This document shows, piece by piece, positions 8,068 through 17,088 of a stretch of DNA of 64,000 nucleotides. Both the position numbers and the translations under genes were made by a program. The DNA is from Desulfitobacterium hafniense DCB-2 (lineage in GTDB: Bacteria > Bacillota > Desulfitobacteriia > Desulfitobacteriales > Desulfitobacteriaceae), in contig NC_011830.1 in the NCBI RefSeq assembly GCF_000021925.1, forward strand, positions 3,259,001-3,323,000, in the 5' to 3' direction. The first letter of the stretch is position 1, and each line of letters starts with the position of its first letter. A model generated the notes under the pieces. That model searched no databases and was not told the origin of the DNA. It was given only the letters and a program-made list of their open reading frames with translations.

Positions 8068-8913
8068 TTACTTTTGCTTTTCCTGTATAACTTCAGCCAA
8101 ATTCTTGGCAATTTGCGTAAAGCCAGCGGATTCATAATCCTCTATCTTGCCTAGATCCGACATGGTGGCCAAGACCGGATCAATGGGTAATTGACCAAGA
8201 TAGGGAATCTCATTTTGAGCAGCTTCTGCTTCCCCATGGGGTTTTCCGAAAATCTCAATCCGCTCCTCACACTGAGGGCAGGCAACATAGGCCATATTTT
8301 CCACCAAGCCATATATCGTTGCATCGTATTTCTTGACCATATTGATGGCCTTGCGAACAATCATCCCCGCCAGCTGCTGAGGGCTGGTTACGATGACCAC
8401 ACCGGATACGGGCAAGGATTGCATGACAGTAATGGGGACATCTCCCGTTCCTGGCGGCAAATCGATGAGCAGATAATCCAGCTCTCCCCAAACGACATCT
8501 GTCCAGAACTGCTGTACCAGCTGGGTAATGATGGAACCACGCCAGATCACCGGATCGTCTTCGTTAGGAATCATGAGATTGAGGGACATCACTTTAATTC
8601 TATGAGAGGTTTCACCAGGAATAACCCCTACCTCATTCATATTGGCCTTATCCCTCAGTCCGAAAATTCTCGGAATGCTGGGTCCGGTTATATCCGCGTC
8701 TAAAATACCCACTTTAAAGCCTTGGCGCATTAAACTCACCGCCAGCATGGAGGTAACGGAGGATTTCCCCACGCCCCCTTTGCCGCTCATGACCGCGATG
8801 ACATTTTTGATATTGCTAGCTTGTTGGGCTTTGGTTTTCTCCGGTTGTGTAGAAGGGCAGCTTCCTGTAGTACAGGAACTTGCCGATGGGCAGGAGCCGC
8901 AGGCGTCACTCAT
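8068..8913 (-). CDS. Mrp/NBP35-family Fe-S carrier ATPase
   Basis: 281 aa with the deviant Walker A motif GKGGVGKS at about residues 44-51 and a P-loop NTPase core (DADITGPS, DLPPGTGD) typical of ApbC/Mrp. A C-terminal CPQC motif, which in this family holds a bridging 4Fe-4S cluster in a dimer, is present. The N-terminus carries four extra Cys (residues 5, 8, 14 and 19), like NBP35-type proteins. The likely role is cytosolic Fe-S cluster assembly or transfer. GGAAGAAAAG precedes the ATG. It is followed by ahcY on the same strand. Confidence 0.93.
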   Translation of the reverse strand: MSDACGSCPSASSCTTGSCPSTQPEKTKAQQASNIKNVIAVMSGKGGVGKSSVTSMLAVSLMRQGFKVGILDADITGPSIPRIFGLRDKANMNEVGVIPGETSHRIKVMSLNLMIPNEDDPVIWRGSIITQLVQQFWTDVVWGELDYLLIDLPPGTGDVPITVMQSLPVSGVVIVTSPQQLAGMIVRKAINMVKKYDATIYGLVENMAYVACPQCEERIEIFGKPHGEAEAAQNEIPYLGQLPIDPVLATMSDLGKIEDYESAGFTQIAKNLAEVIQEKQK

Positions 8914-9079
8914 GATCTTTTCTTCCTTTCTTTCTGAGAATCAGCGTGTAAGGCTGAGTTCTTTTATAGCATAGATTTTAGGGCGGGTGTTTGTGCCTAA
9001 TGGGGCGGCATCGGCAGAGGACGGGAAGCAGTTGCTTGTTTGTCTAATCTGTCCGATTTGTCCGGGTCGCCCGGGTCGC

Positions 9080-9258
9080 GTAGCTTTACGCACAACGCTC
9101 ACTCCATAGCTCCAGGGCTGGTCAACTCGCTTTCTTAACAGCTACGCCAAACCTCAGGGTAATACCTGATGTGAACCGTGGCTCCGCTACGTTAAGAAAG
9201 TCTCGTTGACCTGACCGCCCCTCCGCTAAATCCGTTTCGCTTTTGTGCGCAAAACTAC
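9080..9258. repeat. Long imperfect palindrome, about 180 bp
   Basis: The outer arms GTAGCTTTACGCACAA (9080-9095) and TTGTGCGCAAAACTAC (9243-9258) are complementary with two mismatches. A second pair of 27-bp arms lies inside (9120-9146 with 9185-9211, sharing GGTCAAC and TTTCTTAAC). It lies in an 838-bp gap between mrp and pepF where no ORF looks real. It may fold into a long cruciform or RNA hairpin. Confidence 0.8.
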
Positions 9259-9485
9259 TGCTTGCGGGGACTTTTAGCTTTCCCTTTGGAGCCCCAGTGC
9301 CTGGACTCTTTGCGAGGCTTTGCAAGGCATTTCCAGGATCAGCTCGAGCCTTCTTCAGAGCCTTACAGATCGCCGACCCTGCCGCCCAAGCGGCGTCGGT
9401 AAAGACGGAAAAGGCGGCTTGAATAGAGCCACTTACTCCACATATCCTACAACGCCCTGCTCAGCTAAACCCGAAAAACGGCCCA

Positions 9486-9694
9486 AGGATTTTGATTTAC
9501 ACAAGGGAAGCGAATTTAAGCGAGCGGAAACAAAACTTCGCGAAAAGCACGCTGCGGAGAAAGGTTGGAAACAGGACGTTTCCAACCCGCCATTGAGCAG
9601 GAGCGATTTGGCGGGGCACCTTTCGGAGCGGGGGGCTTTTCGCGTTAGTTTTGTCCGCGCAGCTTATGGAGCGACCAGTGTAAATCAAAATCCT
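9486..9694. repeat. Long imperfect palindrome, about 209 bp
   Basis: The outer arms are a perfect 17-bp inverted repeat (9486-9502, AGGATTTTGATTTACAC, with 9678-9694). A second pair (9525-9548 with 9635-9657, containing GCGAAAAGC and GCTTTTCGC) and a central perfect 10-bp hairpin (9563-9572 with 9578-9587) lie inside. It shares short blocks with the first palindrome, such as AGCGAA and CTCCATA. The rest of the 8914-9751 gap is GC-rich with small hairpins and no recognised gene. Confidence 0.82.
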
Positions 9695-9751
9695 GGAGAA
9701 TTCCGGATGACCCCGGAGAATCCTCGAGAACCCCTACCTTGGAGACTCAGC

Positions 9752-11551
9752 TTAAAGCAACCCCTCCAACCGATCCAACAGGCTCGTAAAGACCTGCAAG
9801 GCCTCCCTTACCGGCACCGGCGTCTCCATATCCACACCGGCTTCACGCAACAACTCAATCGGATAGTCGGAGCTGCCGCTGGATAGGAATCTAAGGTAAC
9901 GCTCCACTGCCGGTTCCCCTTCGTCGAGAATTTTCCTCGCTAAGGCTGTGGCTGCCGAGAACCCTGTAGCGTATTTGTAAACGTAGAAAGCATTGTAAAA
10001 ATGAGGGATTCTGGCCCATTCAATAGCAATTTGCGGGTCCATCACCACATCCGGTCCGTAGTAGTCCTCATTGAGCTTAAGATAAGTGCTGGATAACAAT
10101 TCCGCAGTGAGGGCCTCCCCTTGTTCCACCAGAGCATGGGTTTTCTTTTCAAATTCCGCAAACATGGTCTGACGGAAAACAGTGCCTCTGAACTGCTCCA
10201 GATAATGATTCAGCAAATAGGCCAATAATTTGGGATCTTCCGTGGTTTTGAGCAAGTGGTCCATCACCAAAGCTTCATTGAGGGTAGAAGCCACTTCAGC
10301 CACAAAGATCTTGTAACCGGCATAGATATGAGGCTGAGTGCGGTTGGAAAAATAGGTATGGAGGGAATGCCCCATCTCATGAGCAATCGTAAACATCGAA
10401 TCTAAAGTATCCTGATGATTGAGCAGCACATAAGGATGGGAACGGTAGGTCCCCCAGGAATAGGCACCGCTGGTTTTGCCCTGGTTTTCATAGACATCAA
10501 TCCAGTGGGAAGTGAATCCTTCTTCCAAAACCTTGCCATAGTCGGAGCCTAAAGGTTTAAGCCCCTCCCGGCACATCGCCACGGCTTCCTGATAAGGAAT
10601 CGTCATCTTGACCTCTGAGACAATGGGAACATAAATATCATACATATGTAGTTCGTCCAGCCCCAAGGCCTTCTTTCTCAGCTTGACATAACGATGCATT
10701 TCCGGTAAAAACTCACGGACGGTATCGATCAAGGCATCATAGACTCCTAAAGGAACTTTATCATCATGTAAGGAAGCCTCAATAGCCGAAGGGTAACGCC
10801 TGGCCCTGGCAAAAAAAACATCCCCTTTAATATTGGAGTTCAGGATGGCTGCCCAGGTATTAATTTGTTTTTGGTAGGTGCCATAAAGGGTTTCAAAAGC
10901 CTCTTGCCGCACCCTTCGGTTTTCGCTTTCCATGAACTGAATATAGTTTCCTTTGGTGAGCTCGACTTCCTCATCCTGCTCATTCTTAATACTGGGAAAT
11001 TTAAGATCGGCATTATTGGCCATGCCAAAGATGGTGCTGGGGCCTTCAGCTATCTCGCCCATTTCAGCCAATAACTTTTCCTCTTGAGAGCTTAGTACAT
11101 GTTCACGTTTACGCAAAATATCTTCTAAGGCGTGGTCATAAAGGGCCATTTTTTCATTCGCTTGGCGAAATTCCTGGAGCCTTCCTTCCGGCAAAGCGAG
11201 AATTTCCGGAACTACAAAAGCTAAAGCACTCCCCACCCGGACAGAAAGAGCACCGGCCCGATCCGTCAAAGCCTGATAATGAGCATTCCGGTTGTCTTCA
11301 TCCCGGCGCATCCGTGCATAGGTGTAGATTTCACCTACACTTTGCCCCACTTCATCCATCCAGTCAAAGCAGGTTAACAAAGCCTCGGCACTATCCCCCA
11401 AATGCCCCTGGAATGATTCAGCCCGTTCCAAAAGCTTTTCGGCTTTAAGAAATTCCTCTTCCCAAGCTTGATCACTGGGGAAAATATCCTCAAGATGCCA
11501 TTTATATTGCTCAGGGATTTCTGAACGTGTTTTTAGTTTAGCTTGTTCCAT
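9752..11551 (-). CDS. pepF: Oligoendopeptidase F (M3 family)
   Basis: A 599-aa cytoplasmic zinc metallopeptidase that degrades oligopeptides of roughly 7-17 residues. The M3 signature HEMGHSLHTYF is present near residue 385, with the downstream Glu (EVASTLNEAL) that completes zinc binding. The N-terminal helical region is PepF-like and the length is standard. ATG 11551 is chosen over ATG 11557 because AAGGAGGG sits at proper spacing only for the former. It is divergent from the T-box/pheA unit and appears to be a single-gene unit. Confidence 0.95.
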   Translation of the reverse strand: MEQAKLKTRSEIPEQYKWHLEDIFPSDQAWEEEFLKAEKLLERAESFQGHLGDSAEALLTCFDWMDEVGQSVGEIYTYARMRRDEDNRNAHYQALTDRAGALSVRVGSALAFVVPEILALPEGRLQEFRQANEKMALYDHALEDILRKREHVLSSQEEKLLAEMGEIAEGPSTIFGMANNADLKFPSIKNEQDEEVELTKGNYIQFMESENRRVRQEAFETLYGTYQKQINTWAAILNSNIKGDVFFARARRYPSAIEASLHDDKVPLGVYDALIDTVREFLPEMHRYVKLRKKALGLDELHMYDIYVPIVSEVKMTIPYQEAVAMCREGLKPLGSDYGKVLEEGFTSHWIDVYENQGKTSGAYSWGTYRSHPYVLLNHQDTLDSMFTIAHEMGHSLHTYFSNRTQPHIYAGYKIFVAEVASTLNEALVMDHLLKTTEDPKLLAYLLNHYLEQFRGTVFRQTMFAEFEKKTHALVEQGEALTAELLSSTYLKLNEDYYGPDVVMDPQIAIEWARIPHFYNAFYVYKYATGFSAATALARKILDEGEPAVERYLRFLSSGSSDYPIELLREAGVDMETPVPVREALQVFTSLLDRLEGLL

Positions 11552-11638
11552 AAGCATTCCCTCCTTATTGACTTACCCTAATGCTTATTATACACAGGAT
11601 GGGGAAAATTTAGCAAAATTAATGACCTATAAAAAGTG

Positions 11639-11669
11639 AAACAGGCAGCGTACGTTCCACTGCCTGTTT
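11639..11669. other. Perfect 10-bp hairpin in the pepF/pheA divergent region
   Basis: AAACAGGCAG (11639-11648) pairs with CTGCCTGTTT (11660-11669). It lies between divergent genes. T-richness follows on the minus strand, but no minus-strand transcript is expected from the right, so it is either a terminator of an unseen RNA or a regulator site. Confidence 0.5.
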
Positions 11670-11800
11670 CTGCCACCTCGTCCACCTTATCTCCCAGGAA
11701 GGTTCCCCAACCTTCCAAACATTATTTTAACTTGCTTGTAAGGTTTCTGCAAGTTTAAAGTGTACAAATATCTAAAAATCAAGAATTTACTAAGTTTTGC

Positions 11801-11829
11801 TTTTCAATTGCACCAGTTCTTGATATAAT
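11801..11829 (+). promoter_or_regulatory. Sigma-A promoter of the T-box/pheA unit
   Basis: -35 TTTTCA (11801-11806), a 17-bp spacer, and a perfect -10 TATAAT (11824-11829). A start near 11836 yields the T-box leader. Confidence 0.72.
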
Positions 11830-11865
11830 TGTTAAAATCGAATTTCCAAATCAACGAACAACGAT

Positions 11866-12117
11866 GAAAGAGAGCATCTGTTAGCCCAGACCTTCAGGGA
11901 ACTAAAGTCGGAGACTGAAAGCTTTAGTGGTTGCTGGTAACAGAGATTCACTCTGGAGTTGCATTCCTGAACTCAAAGTAGGGAATGCCGGCCGCTTCCG
12001 TTAAGAGCCTTGATTCATTCCAGGATCATGTGAGTGGCTGTTGTACATACAGCAAAAAGGGTGGTACCGCGTGACTTAACTCGTCCCTTATTTGGGGGTG
12101 AGGTAAGTCTTTTTTTA
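11866..12117 (+). promoter_or_regulatory. T-box leader of pheA
   Basis: A tRNA-sensing leader. The invariant T-box AGGGTGGTACCGCG is at 12058-12071, followed by a terminator stem (GACTTA at 12073 with TAAGTC ending at 12109) and a U7 run. A GATGAAAGAGAGCATC region and an AAAGTAGG block after the first helices match stem I and its 3' boundary. Uncharged tRNA stabilises an antiterminator and allows pheA transcription. The downstream gene points to tRNA-Phe. TTC triplets occur in two candidate loops near 11949 and 11968, so the specifier codon is not settled by eye. Confidence 0.92.
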
Positions 12118-12148
12118 TTTACAATGAGAGCAAGACGAGGAGGATAAG

Positions 12149-13009
12149 ATGATGAACATTGGCTATTTAGGACCGAAAGGCAGCTTTTCTGAAGAAGCGC
12201 TTCAACTCTTTTTAACGACTCAATCCGATTTATTGGAACCGCCGCTGAACCTTATTCCCTTTACGACGATTCCCAAACTATTAATAGCCTGCCAAAACCT
12301 GGAGATCGAAGGGGCCTTTGTCCCTCTGGAAAATTCCACCGAAGGCCAGGTGGGAGTAACCATGGATATGTTGGGCCAGACGGAAAGTCTGTATATTATG
12401 AGAGAATTTATATTCCCCGTGGATCAATGCCTGATCACCGCTCAGCCCCTTCATTTAGCGCAAATAAAACAGGTCTATTCCCATGAGCAGGCCTTGGGAC
12501 AGTGCCGTGATTTTCTGGAAACTCATCTGGCTCAGGCAGAACAACACTCTTCTCCCAGCACTGCTGAAGCAGTTACGAAAATAGCCCAGAATCCCGATCA
12601 GCCTTGGGCTGCTATCGGACCCCGGCGTGCCGCCGAAATCTATAATTTACACTGTAAATCGGAAAAAATTCAGGACTCCATGCTCAATGCCACCCGTTTT
12701 ATTTTCGTAGGGCATCATCTTGCCGAAATGAATGAAGAGGATAAAACATCCCTTTTAATCATTACCGGAGATACCCCCGGCGCCTTAGCCCATGCCCTTC
12801 AGGAATTTGCCCTGCGCAATATTAACTTAAGCCGTATTGAATCCCGCCCTTCCAAGAAAAAGCTGGGAGAGTATGTGTTCTTTGTGGATATTGATGGGTA
12901 TGTCTTCTCCCCATCGATCCAGGAGGCTTTATGGGCACTGAAAGACAAAGGAGTCAGCACTAAACTACTAGGCTCCTATCCTAAGGCAAAGCTTTCGGCC
13001 AAGGAATAG
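12149..13009 (+). CDS. pheA: Prephenate dehydratase
   Basis: Converts prephenate to phenylpyruvate in phenylalanine synthesis. The protein (286 aa) starts with the family motif GYLGPKGSFSEEA, has the LENSTEGQV segment, the catalytic-loop motif NATRF, and a C-terminal ACT domain (LAHALQEFALRNINLSRIESRP) for feedback control by phenylalanine. There is no chorismate mutase domain. GAGGAGG at 12137-12143 serves either of the two adjacent ATGs (12149, 12152). It is expressed alone behind a T-box, so both transcription and enzyme activity respond to phenylalanine supply. Confidence 0.96.
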   Translation: MMNIGYLGPKGSFSEEALQLFLTTQSDLLEPPLNLIPFTTIPKLLIACQNLEIEGAFVPLENSTEGQVGVTMDMLGQTESLYIMREFIFPVDQCLITAQPLHLAQIKQVYSHEQALGQCRDFLETHLAQAEQHSSPSTAEAVTKIAQNPDQPWAAIGPRRAAEIYNLHCKSEKIQDSMLNATRFIFVGHHLAEMNEEDKTSLLIITGDTPGALAHALQEFALRNINLSRIESRPSKKKLGEYVFFVDIDGYVFSPSIQEALWALKDKGVSTKLLGSYPKAKLSAKE

Positions 13010-13014
13010 CCCGG

Positions 13015-13539
13015 TTAATGCAGAACCTTCTTCGCCCAGAATCCCCCGCGGAAATTCTTCGGTTCCTCAAAAATGACAAAGGCATTTGAGCACAGGCTGT
13101 CGATCCTGTTTAACAGCTCTTTCTGGCGGTTGCGCTTGGCCAACACCATCATGACCATACGCGGCCCGGTTTTTCCTTCCCCCAGCCAGCTCGTCACCCC
13201 AAAGCCGGCGTCCCTCAGTTCCCCTGCCAGCCCCTGGTATTCGCATTCCACGATGACCTGTGCCATAATATAGCCGAGAGCCAACCGTTCTTCGATTCGG
13301 CTGCCGAGATAGACCCCCACGCCATAACCACAGCAATAAGCCGCAATATTCCAATAGCTGTCAAGGTTGTCCAGGATAATAGAAAGTCCCATGATATAGA
13401 TGAAGACTTCCAGCACAGACAACAGCGAAGCATAGACCCGCATACCTTTAATCATTAAAATAAAGCGGATGGTCGTTAAGGTCACATAAGTTATATTAAT
13501 AGTAATGATGATTAAAACAAACTGTAGAATTGAACCCAT
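13015..13539 (-). CDS. UPF0316/YebE-type membrane protein (DUF2179)
   Basis: 174 aa from an ATG (13539) preceded by GTGGTGAT. The frame is open to a TTG at 13584, but the family begins directly with its first membrane helix. Three hydrophobic segments (about residues 4-24, 37-57 and 65-80) are followed by a soluble domain (GFGVTSWLGEGKTG, then VMMVLAKRNRQKELLNRI) that matches DUF2179, a domain thought to sense small ligands. The function is unknown. It ends tail-to-tail, five bases from pheA. Confidence 0.85.
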   Translation of the reverse strand: MGSILQFVLIIITINITYVTLTTIRFILMIKGMRVYASLLSVLEVFIYIMGLSIILDNLDSYWNIAAYCCGYGVGVYLGSRIEERLALGYIMAQVIVECEYQGLAGELRDAGFGVTSWLGEGKTGPRMVMMVLAKRNRQKELLNRIDSLCSNAFVIFEEPKNFRGGFWAKKVLH

Positions 13540-13723
13540 GCTATCACCACTTTCTCCCTTGTCAAGATTTTTCTCCTCTGCCAAATTTCATTGTTCGGCA
13601 TGAACAGGTTATCTCCTTTTTTCTGAAAACTTTTTCTTCATAGAGAAAGTAAAAAGGGCTTATCTGGTGATAAACCCCGAAAATGCCAACAAGCAGTCGG
13701 ATATATCCTATCTGTGCAATAGC

Positions 13724-15208
13724 CTATCTATTGGGTATATAAACCTTCTGGATGAGTTCCGGAATCTCCTCAGGTTGTACCGGCTCCAAACCGAAAGTCT
13801 CTTTATCCTCTAACCCCTGGAGACCTTTGGGTATGCTCCAGCCGGTAATCTCCCTCAGCTTCCGCAAATTCGCCCATTCATCATCTTCTAAGGCATCTGC
13901 ATCAATGCCCTCTAAGACGGTTTTGGCAAATTTAAAGGGACTGGCTGTTGAGGCGATCATGGTAAAGGTGTTGTCTCCTGATTCCCGAAGATAATCTTGA
14001 TATACTTTCACCGCTACGGCTGTATGGGGATCCAGAACATAGGCATGCTCTTTATATACGGATTGTATGACCGCCAGCACATCCGCCTCACCGGCCCATC
14101 CGGCAATGACTGCTTTCCTGGCCTTGGCTAAAGTATCCGAATCCACAGTAAATTCGCCAAGGGCCTGCAGGTCGTCATACCACTTTCCTACCTTTGACCC
14201 ATCCCTCCCGGAAACTTCGTAAAGGAAGCGCTCAAAATTACTGGATATTAAAATATCCATCGAAGGAGAAGAGGTCACGAAAAAAGGACGCTTGCGGTTA
14301 TACACTCCTTGGCTGAAGAAATCTGTCAGCACATTATTCTCATTGGAGGCACAAATGAGTTGATGAATAGGCAATCCCATTTCCTTGGCATAATAAGCGG
14401 CAAGAATGTTGCCGAAGTTCCCTGTGGGTACCACCACATTCATTTTTTCTCCGGGACGAATTCGTTGCGATTCCACCCCTTGTAAATAAGCCCAATAGTA
14501 ATAGATGATTTGCGGCAAAAGCCTTCCCCAGTTAATAGAGTTTGCCGAAGAAAAGGCAATGCCCTGTTCTTTAAATTTTTCTCTTAAGTCAGGATTGCCA
14601 AAAATCTCTTTCACAGCGGACTGACACTGATCGAAATTACCGACGACGGGAACTACTTTAGTGTTGACCCCATCAGTTGTGGTCATTTGCTGCTCCTGAA
14701 CAGTGCTCACTCCATGTTCAGGATAAAAGACCATGATCTCTGTACCCTCAACATTTTTAAATCCCTCCAGGGCGGCCTTTCCCGTATCTCCTGACGTAGC
14801 GACCAAAATCAGCACCTTGTCGGTGTGAGTGAGAACCTGCATGCTTTCTCCCAAAAGATGGGGCAAAGCCTGCAAGGCCATATCTTTGAAGGCGGCAGTA
14901 GGACCATGCCATAGCTCCAGTATTCCCATATCTCCCACATTCACCAGGGGAGCCGGATTATCCGAATCGAAAACTCCATCCGTGTATATTTTTGAAGTCT
15001 CAACACATTTCTCCTCCGGAAAATCGGGTAGATAGCGTTTAAAAATCAATTGGGCCAGTTCTGGATAGGAAATGCCGCGAACTTCCTCCCAGTGAATTTG
15101 CGGAAGTTCTTTCGGAACAAATAACCCCCCTACCGGAACCATGCCCAAGGCAATCGCTTCTTTTCCAGTTTGATCAGGGAAATTCCCTCTCGTGCTTTCG
15201 TACAACAT
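13724..15208 (-). CDS. thrC: Threonine synthase
   Basis: A PLP enzyme converting O-phosphohomoserine to threonine. ATG 15208 (after GGGGAGTG) gives 494 aa and the usual N-terminus MLYESTRG; the frame continues upstream without a family match. The PLP lysine lies in HGPTAAFKDMALQ, and the phosphate loop follows in ATSGDTGKAALEG. The length and the N-terminal domain place it in the longer threonine synthase class. It is divergent from the uridine-kinase-like gene. No other threonine genes are adjacent. Confidence 0.95.
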   Translation of the reverse strand: MLYESTRGNFPDQTGKEAIALGMVPVGGLFVPKELPQIHWEEVRGISYPELAQLIFKRYLPDFPEEKCVETSKIYTDGVFDSDNPAPLVNVGDMGILELWHGPTAAFKDMALQALPHLLGESMQVLTHTDKVLILVATSGDTGKAALEGFKNVEGTEIMVFYPEHGVSTVQEQQMTTTDGVNTKVVPVVGNFDQCQSAVKEIFGNPDLREKFKEQGIAFSSANSINWGRLLPQIIYYYWAYLQGVESQRIRPGEKMNVVVPTGNFGNILAAYYAKEMGLPIHQLICASNENNVLTDFFSQGVYNRKRPFFVTSSPSMDILISSNFERFLYEVSGRDGSKVGKWYDDLQALGEFTVDSDTLAKARKAVIAGWAGEADVLAVIQSVYKEHAYVLDPHTAVAVKVYQDYLRESGDNTFTMIASTASPFKFAKTVLEGIDADALEDDEWANLRKLREITGWSIPKGLQGLEDKETFGLEPVQPEEIPELIQKVYIPNR

Positions 15209-15374
15209 GCATTCACTCCCCAAGACATTATCCGAATTGTATTCGCCAGAGATGGATATTTTTCCTTCTCCAGTATACCATATCTTTTTAAAATCATTCT
15301 CAAAAGTAACAGGAAGGAAGGATTCCTCTGTAGAATTAACCTTAAGACAGACTCTAAAGAAAAGAGGTGCCCCA

Positions 15375-16763
15375 ATGAGCGTCATGGAAACGACCCATCG
15401 TCAATATCGTCAGACCCTTATTTTTGGCTTGATTAGGATTGTGGAGGAGCTTTTTCCTCAGGAGGAAATAAAGATTCAATACTCCATTTTGGATGGTATT
15501 TATTGCGAGTTAGAGAACTCACCTCTTTCGCCTCGGGAAGTAGCGCAAATCGAGGAAAAACTCCATCACTGGTTGGAGTCTAAGCCGAAGATCATGTCCT
15601 GTGCGGAAGAAGATGGCTTCTTTCACACGAAGGTCAATCATATCTTCGTCAAGTCTCTTTATCCCGCTATGCATCCGGCAGATACCTATTATCCTTTTAC
15701 CCTCATCTTCTATCATCCCGGCTTTATTTTGCTCTTTTCCAATCCTGAGCATCCCTGCGAGCTGCCCAATTTTGTACCACCGGAAAAATTAGCCGCTACT
15801 TTCCTGGAGTCCCAGCGTTGGGTGGAAAACCTACATTTGGATAAGGTGGGTTCTATTAACCTTAATATCCGGAAAGGCAAGACCACAGAATTAATCTCTT
15901 TAGCCGAAGCCTTGCATGAGAAAAAAATTTCCTTAATCGCTGATCGCATTCTCGAACAGCGAAGGAACCTCCGCATTATTCTCATTTCCGGTCCCTCTTC
16001 CTCCGGGAAAACCACCTTTGCCCAACGTCTGTCCACACAGCTTCAGGTTAATGGCATCCGCCCTATTGCTTTGTCGTTGGATAATTATTTCTGCGATCGG
16101 GAACACACGCCTCTTGATGAGTATGGACAATATGACTTTGAAGCTCTCGAGGCTCTCGATCTCCCCTTGCTGAACCAGCATGTCAAGGCCTTAATCCATG
16201 GCGAGGAGATTGAGTGCCCTATTTTCGATTTTGTGGCAGGCCGTCGTCAACCCGAGGGTATACGCATGAAATTAGAGCCTGATGAAATATTGGTCATGGA
16301 GGGTATTCATGCCCTCAACCCCCGGCTTTTGCCTTCCCTGGAGCGCTCCCATCTCTTCAAAATCTATATCAGCGCTCTTTTTCAACCCAATATCGATACT
16401 CATAATCGTATCTCCACAACGGACGTACGCCTGATTCGCCGCCTGGTTCGTGATGACAAATATCGTGGCATCAACCCGGAAAAAACCCTCAATCAATGGT
16501 CCAGCGTGCGGCGGGGGGAAAACAACAATATATTTCCCTATCAAGAGGAAGCGGACGTTATGTTCAATTCCAGCCTGCTCTATGAATTAAACGCTCTTAA
16601 GGCTTATGCTGAACCGCTTTTAATCAGCATTCCTAAAGATCATCCCTATTACGCCACCGCCTCCCATCTCTTAAGAGTGCTTTACCACTTTGAAATCCTG
16701 GATATAGCCAAAGTCCCCTTTAATTCTATCTTGCGGGAGTTTATTGGCGGCGGGATCTACTAA
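15375..16763 (+). CDS. Uridine kinase-like nucleoside kinase
   Basis: 462 aa from ATG 15375 (AAAGAGGTG upstream; the frame is open to 15192). The C-terminal half is a phosphoribulokinase/uridine kinase P-loop domain with GPSSSGKTTFAQRL, the SLDNYF motif and the VMEGIHALN strand. The N-terminal half resembles the threonyl-tRNA-synthetase second additional domain fused to kinases in this subgroup. These proteins are usually annotated as nucleoside kinases and the exact substrate is unproven. Nothing nearby points to pyrimidine salvage. Confidence 0.87.
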   Translation: MSVMETTHRQYRQTLIFGLIRIVEELFPQEEIKIQYSILDGIYCELENSPLSPREVAQIEEKLHHWLESKPKIMSCAEEDGFFHTKVNHIFVKSLYPAMHPADTYYPFTLIFYHPGFILLFSNPEHPCELPNFVPPEKLAATFLESQRWVENLHLDKVGSINLNIRKGKTTELISLAEALHEKKISLIADRILEQRRNLRIILISGPSSSGKTTFAQRLSTQLQVNGIRPIALSLDNYFCDREHTPLDEYGQYDFEALEALDLPLLNQHVKALIHGEEIECPIFDFVAGRRQPEGIRMKLEPDEILVMEGIHALNPRLLPSLERSHLFKIYISALFQPNIDTHNRISTTDVRLIRRLVRDDKYRGINPEKTLNQWSSVRRGENNNIFPYQEEADVMFNSSLLYELNALKAYAEPLLISIPKDHPYYATASHLLRVLYHFEILDIAKVPFNSILREFIGGGIY

Positions 16764-16769
16764 AGCGGT

Positions 16770-17081
16770 TCAATCGCTTTTATCCCCGATCTTTATGACG
16801 AAGTCATAGCCCTTCTCTTTAGCCAGGCGCAGAAGGTCTTGGGGGTCGTCGATTAAGTATTCCTTTTCCTTGCGTGTTAACTTTTTTATAAAAGCTTCCA
16901 GCCGCAGTGCCTGGCTCCGGTTCTCCACAATCCAGGCCTGCCTAAGGGATACCGGCCGCCGTCCCCGGGTGTATTTCGCTCCGCTGCCTTGATTATGTTC
17001 TTGAATTCGGCGTTCCAGCCTTGGCGTTGATCCGGTGTAGAGTGTATGATCGGCACAGTGAAGAATATAAACCCAGTACAT
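16770..17081 (-). CDS. GIY-YIG nuclease domain protein (UPF0213, YhbQ/YazA type)
   Basis: 103 aa consisting of one GIY-YIG domain: YWVYILHC, then LYTGSTPRLERRIQEHNQG and KYTRGRRPV, with the catalytic Arg and Glu (EAFIKKLTRKEKEYL) of the small stand-alone family. ATG 17081 is chosen because the protein then begins like the family (MYWVYIL). AGGA lies upstream and the gene starts 7 bp after the fumarylacetoacetase-like gene ends. Relatives act on damaged or branched DNA; a precise role here is not known. Confidence 0.9.
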   Translation of the reverse strand: MYWVYILHCADHTLYTGSTPRLERRIQEHNQGSGAKYTRGRRPVSLRQAWIVENRSQALRLEAFIKKLTRKEKEYLIDDPQDLLRLAKEKGYDFVIKIGDKSD

Positions 17082-17088
17082 GGCGTTC

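Noticed and set aside
9122..9886. ORFs in the mrp-pepF gap.
   Set aside because: They are products of long palindromic GC-rich DNA, have no ribosome sites, and overlap the pepF 3' end in one case.
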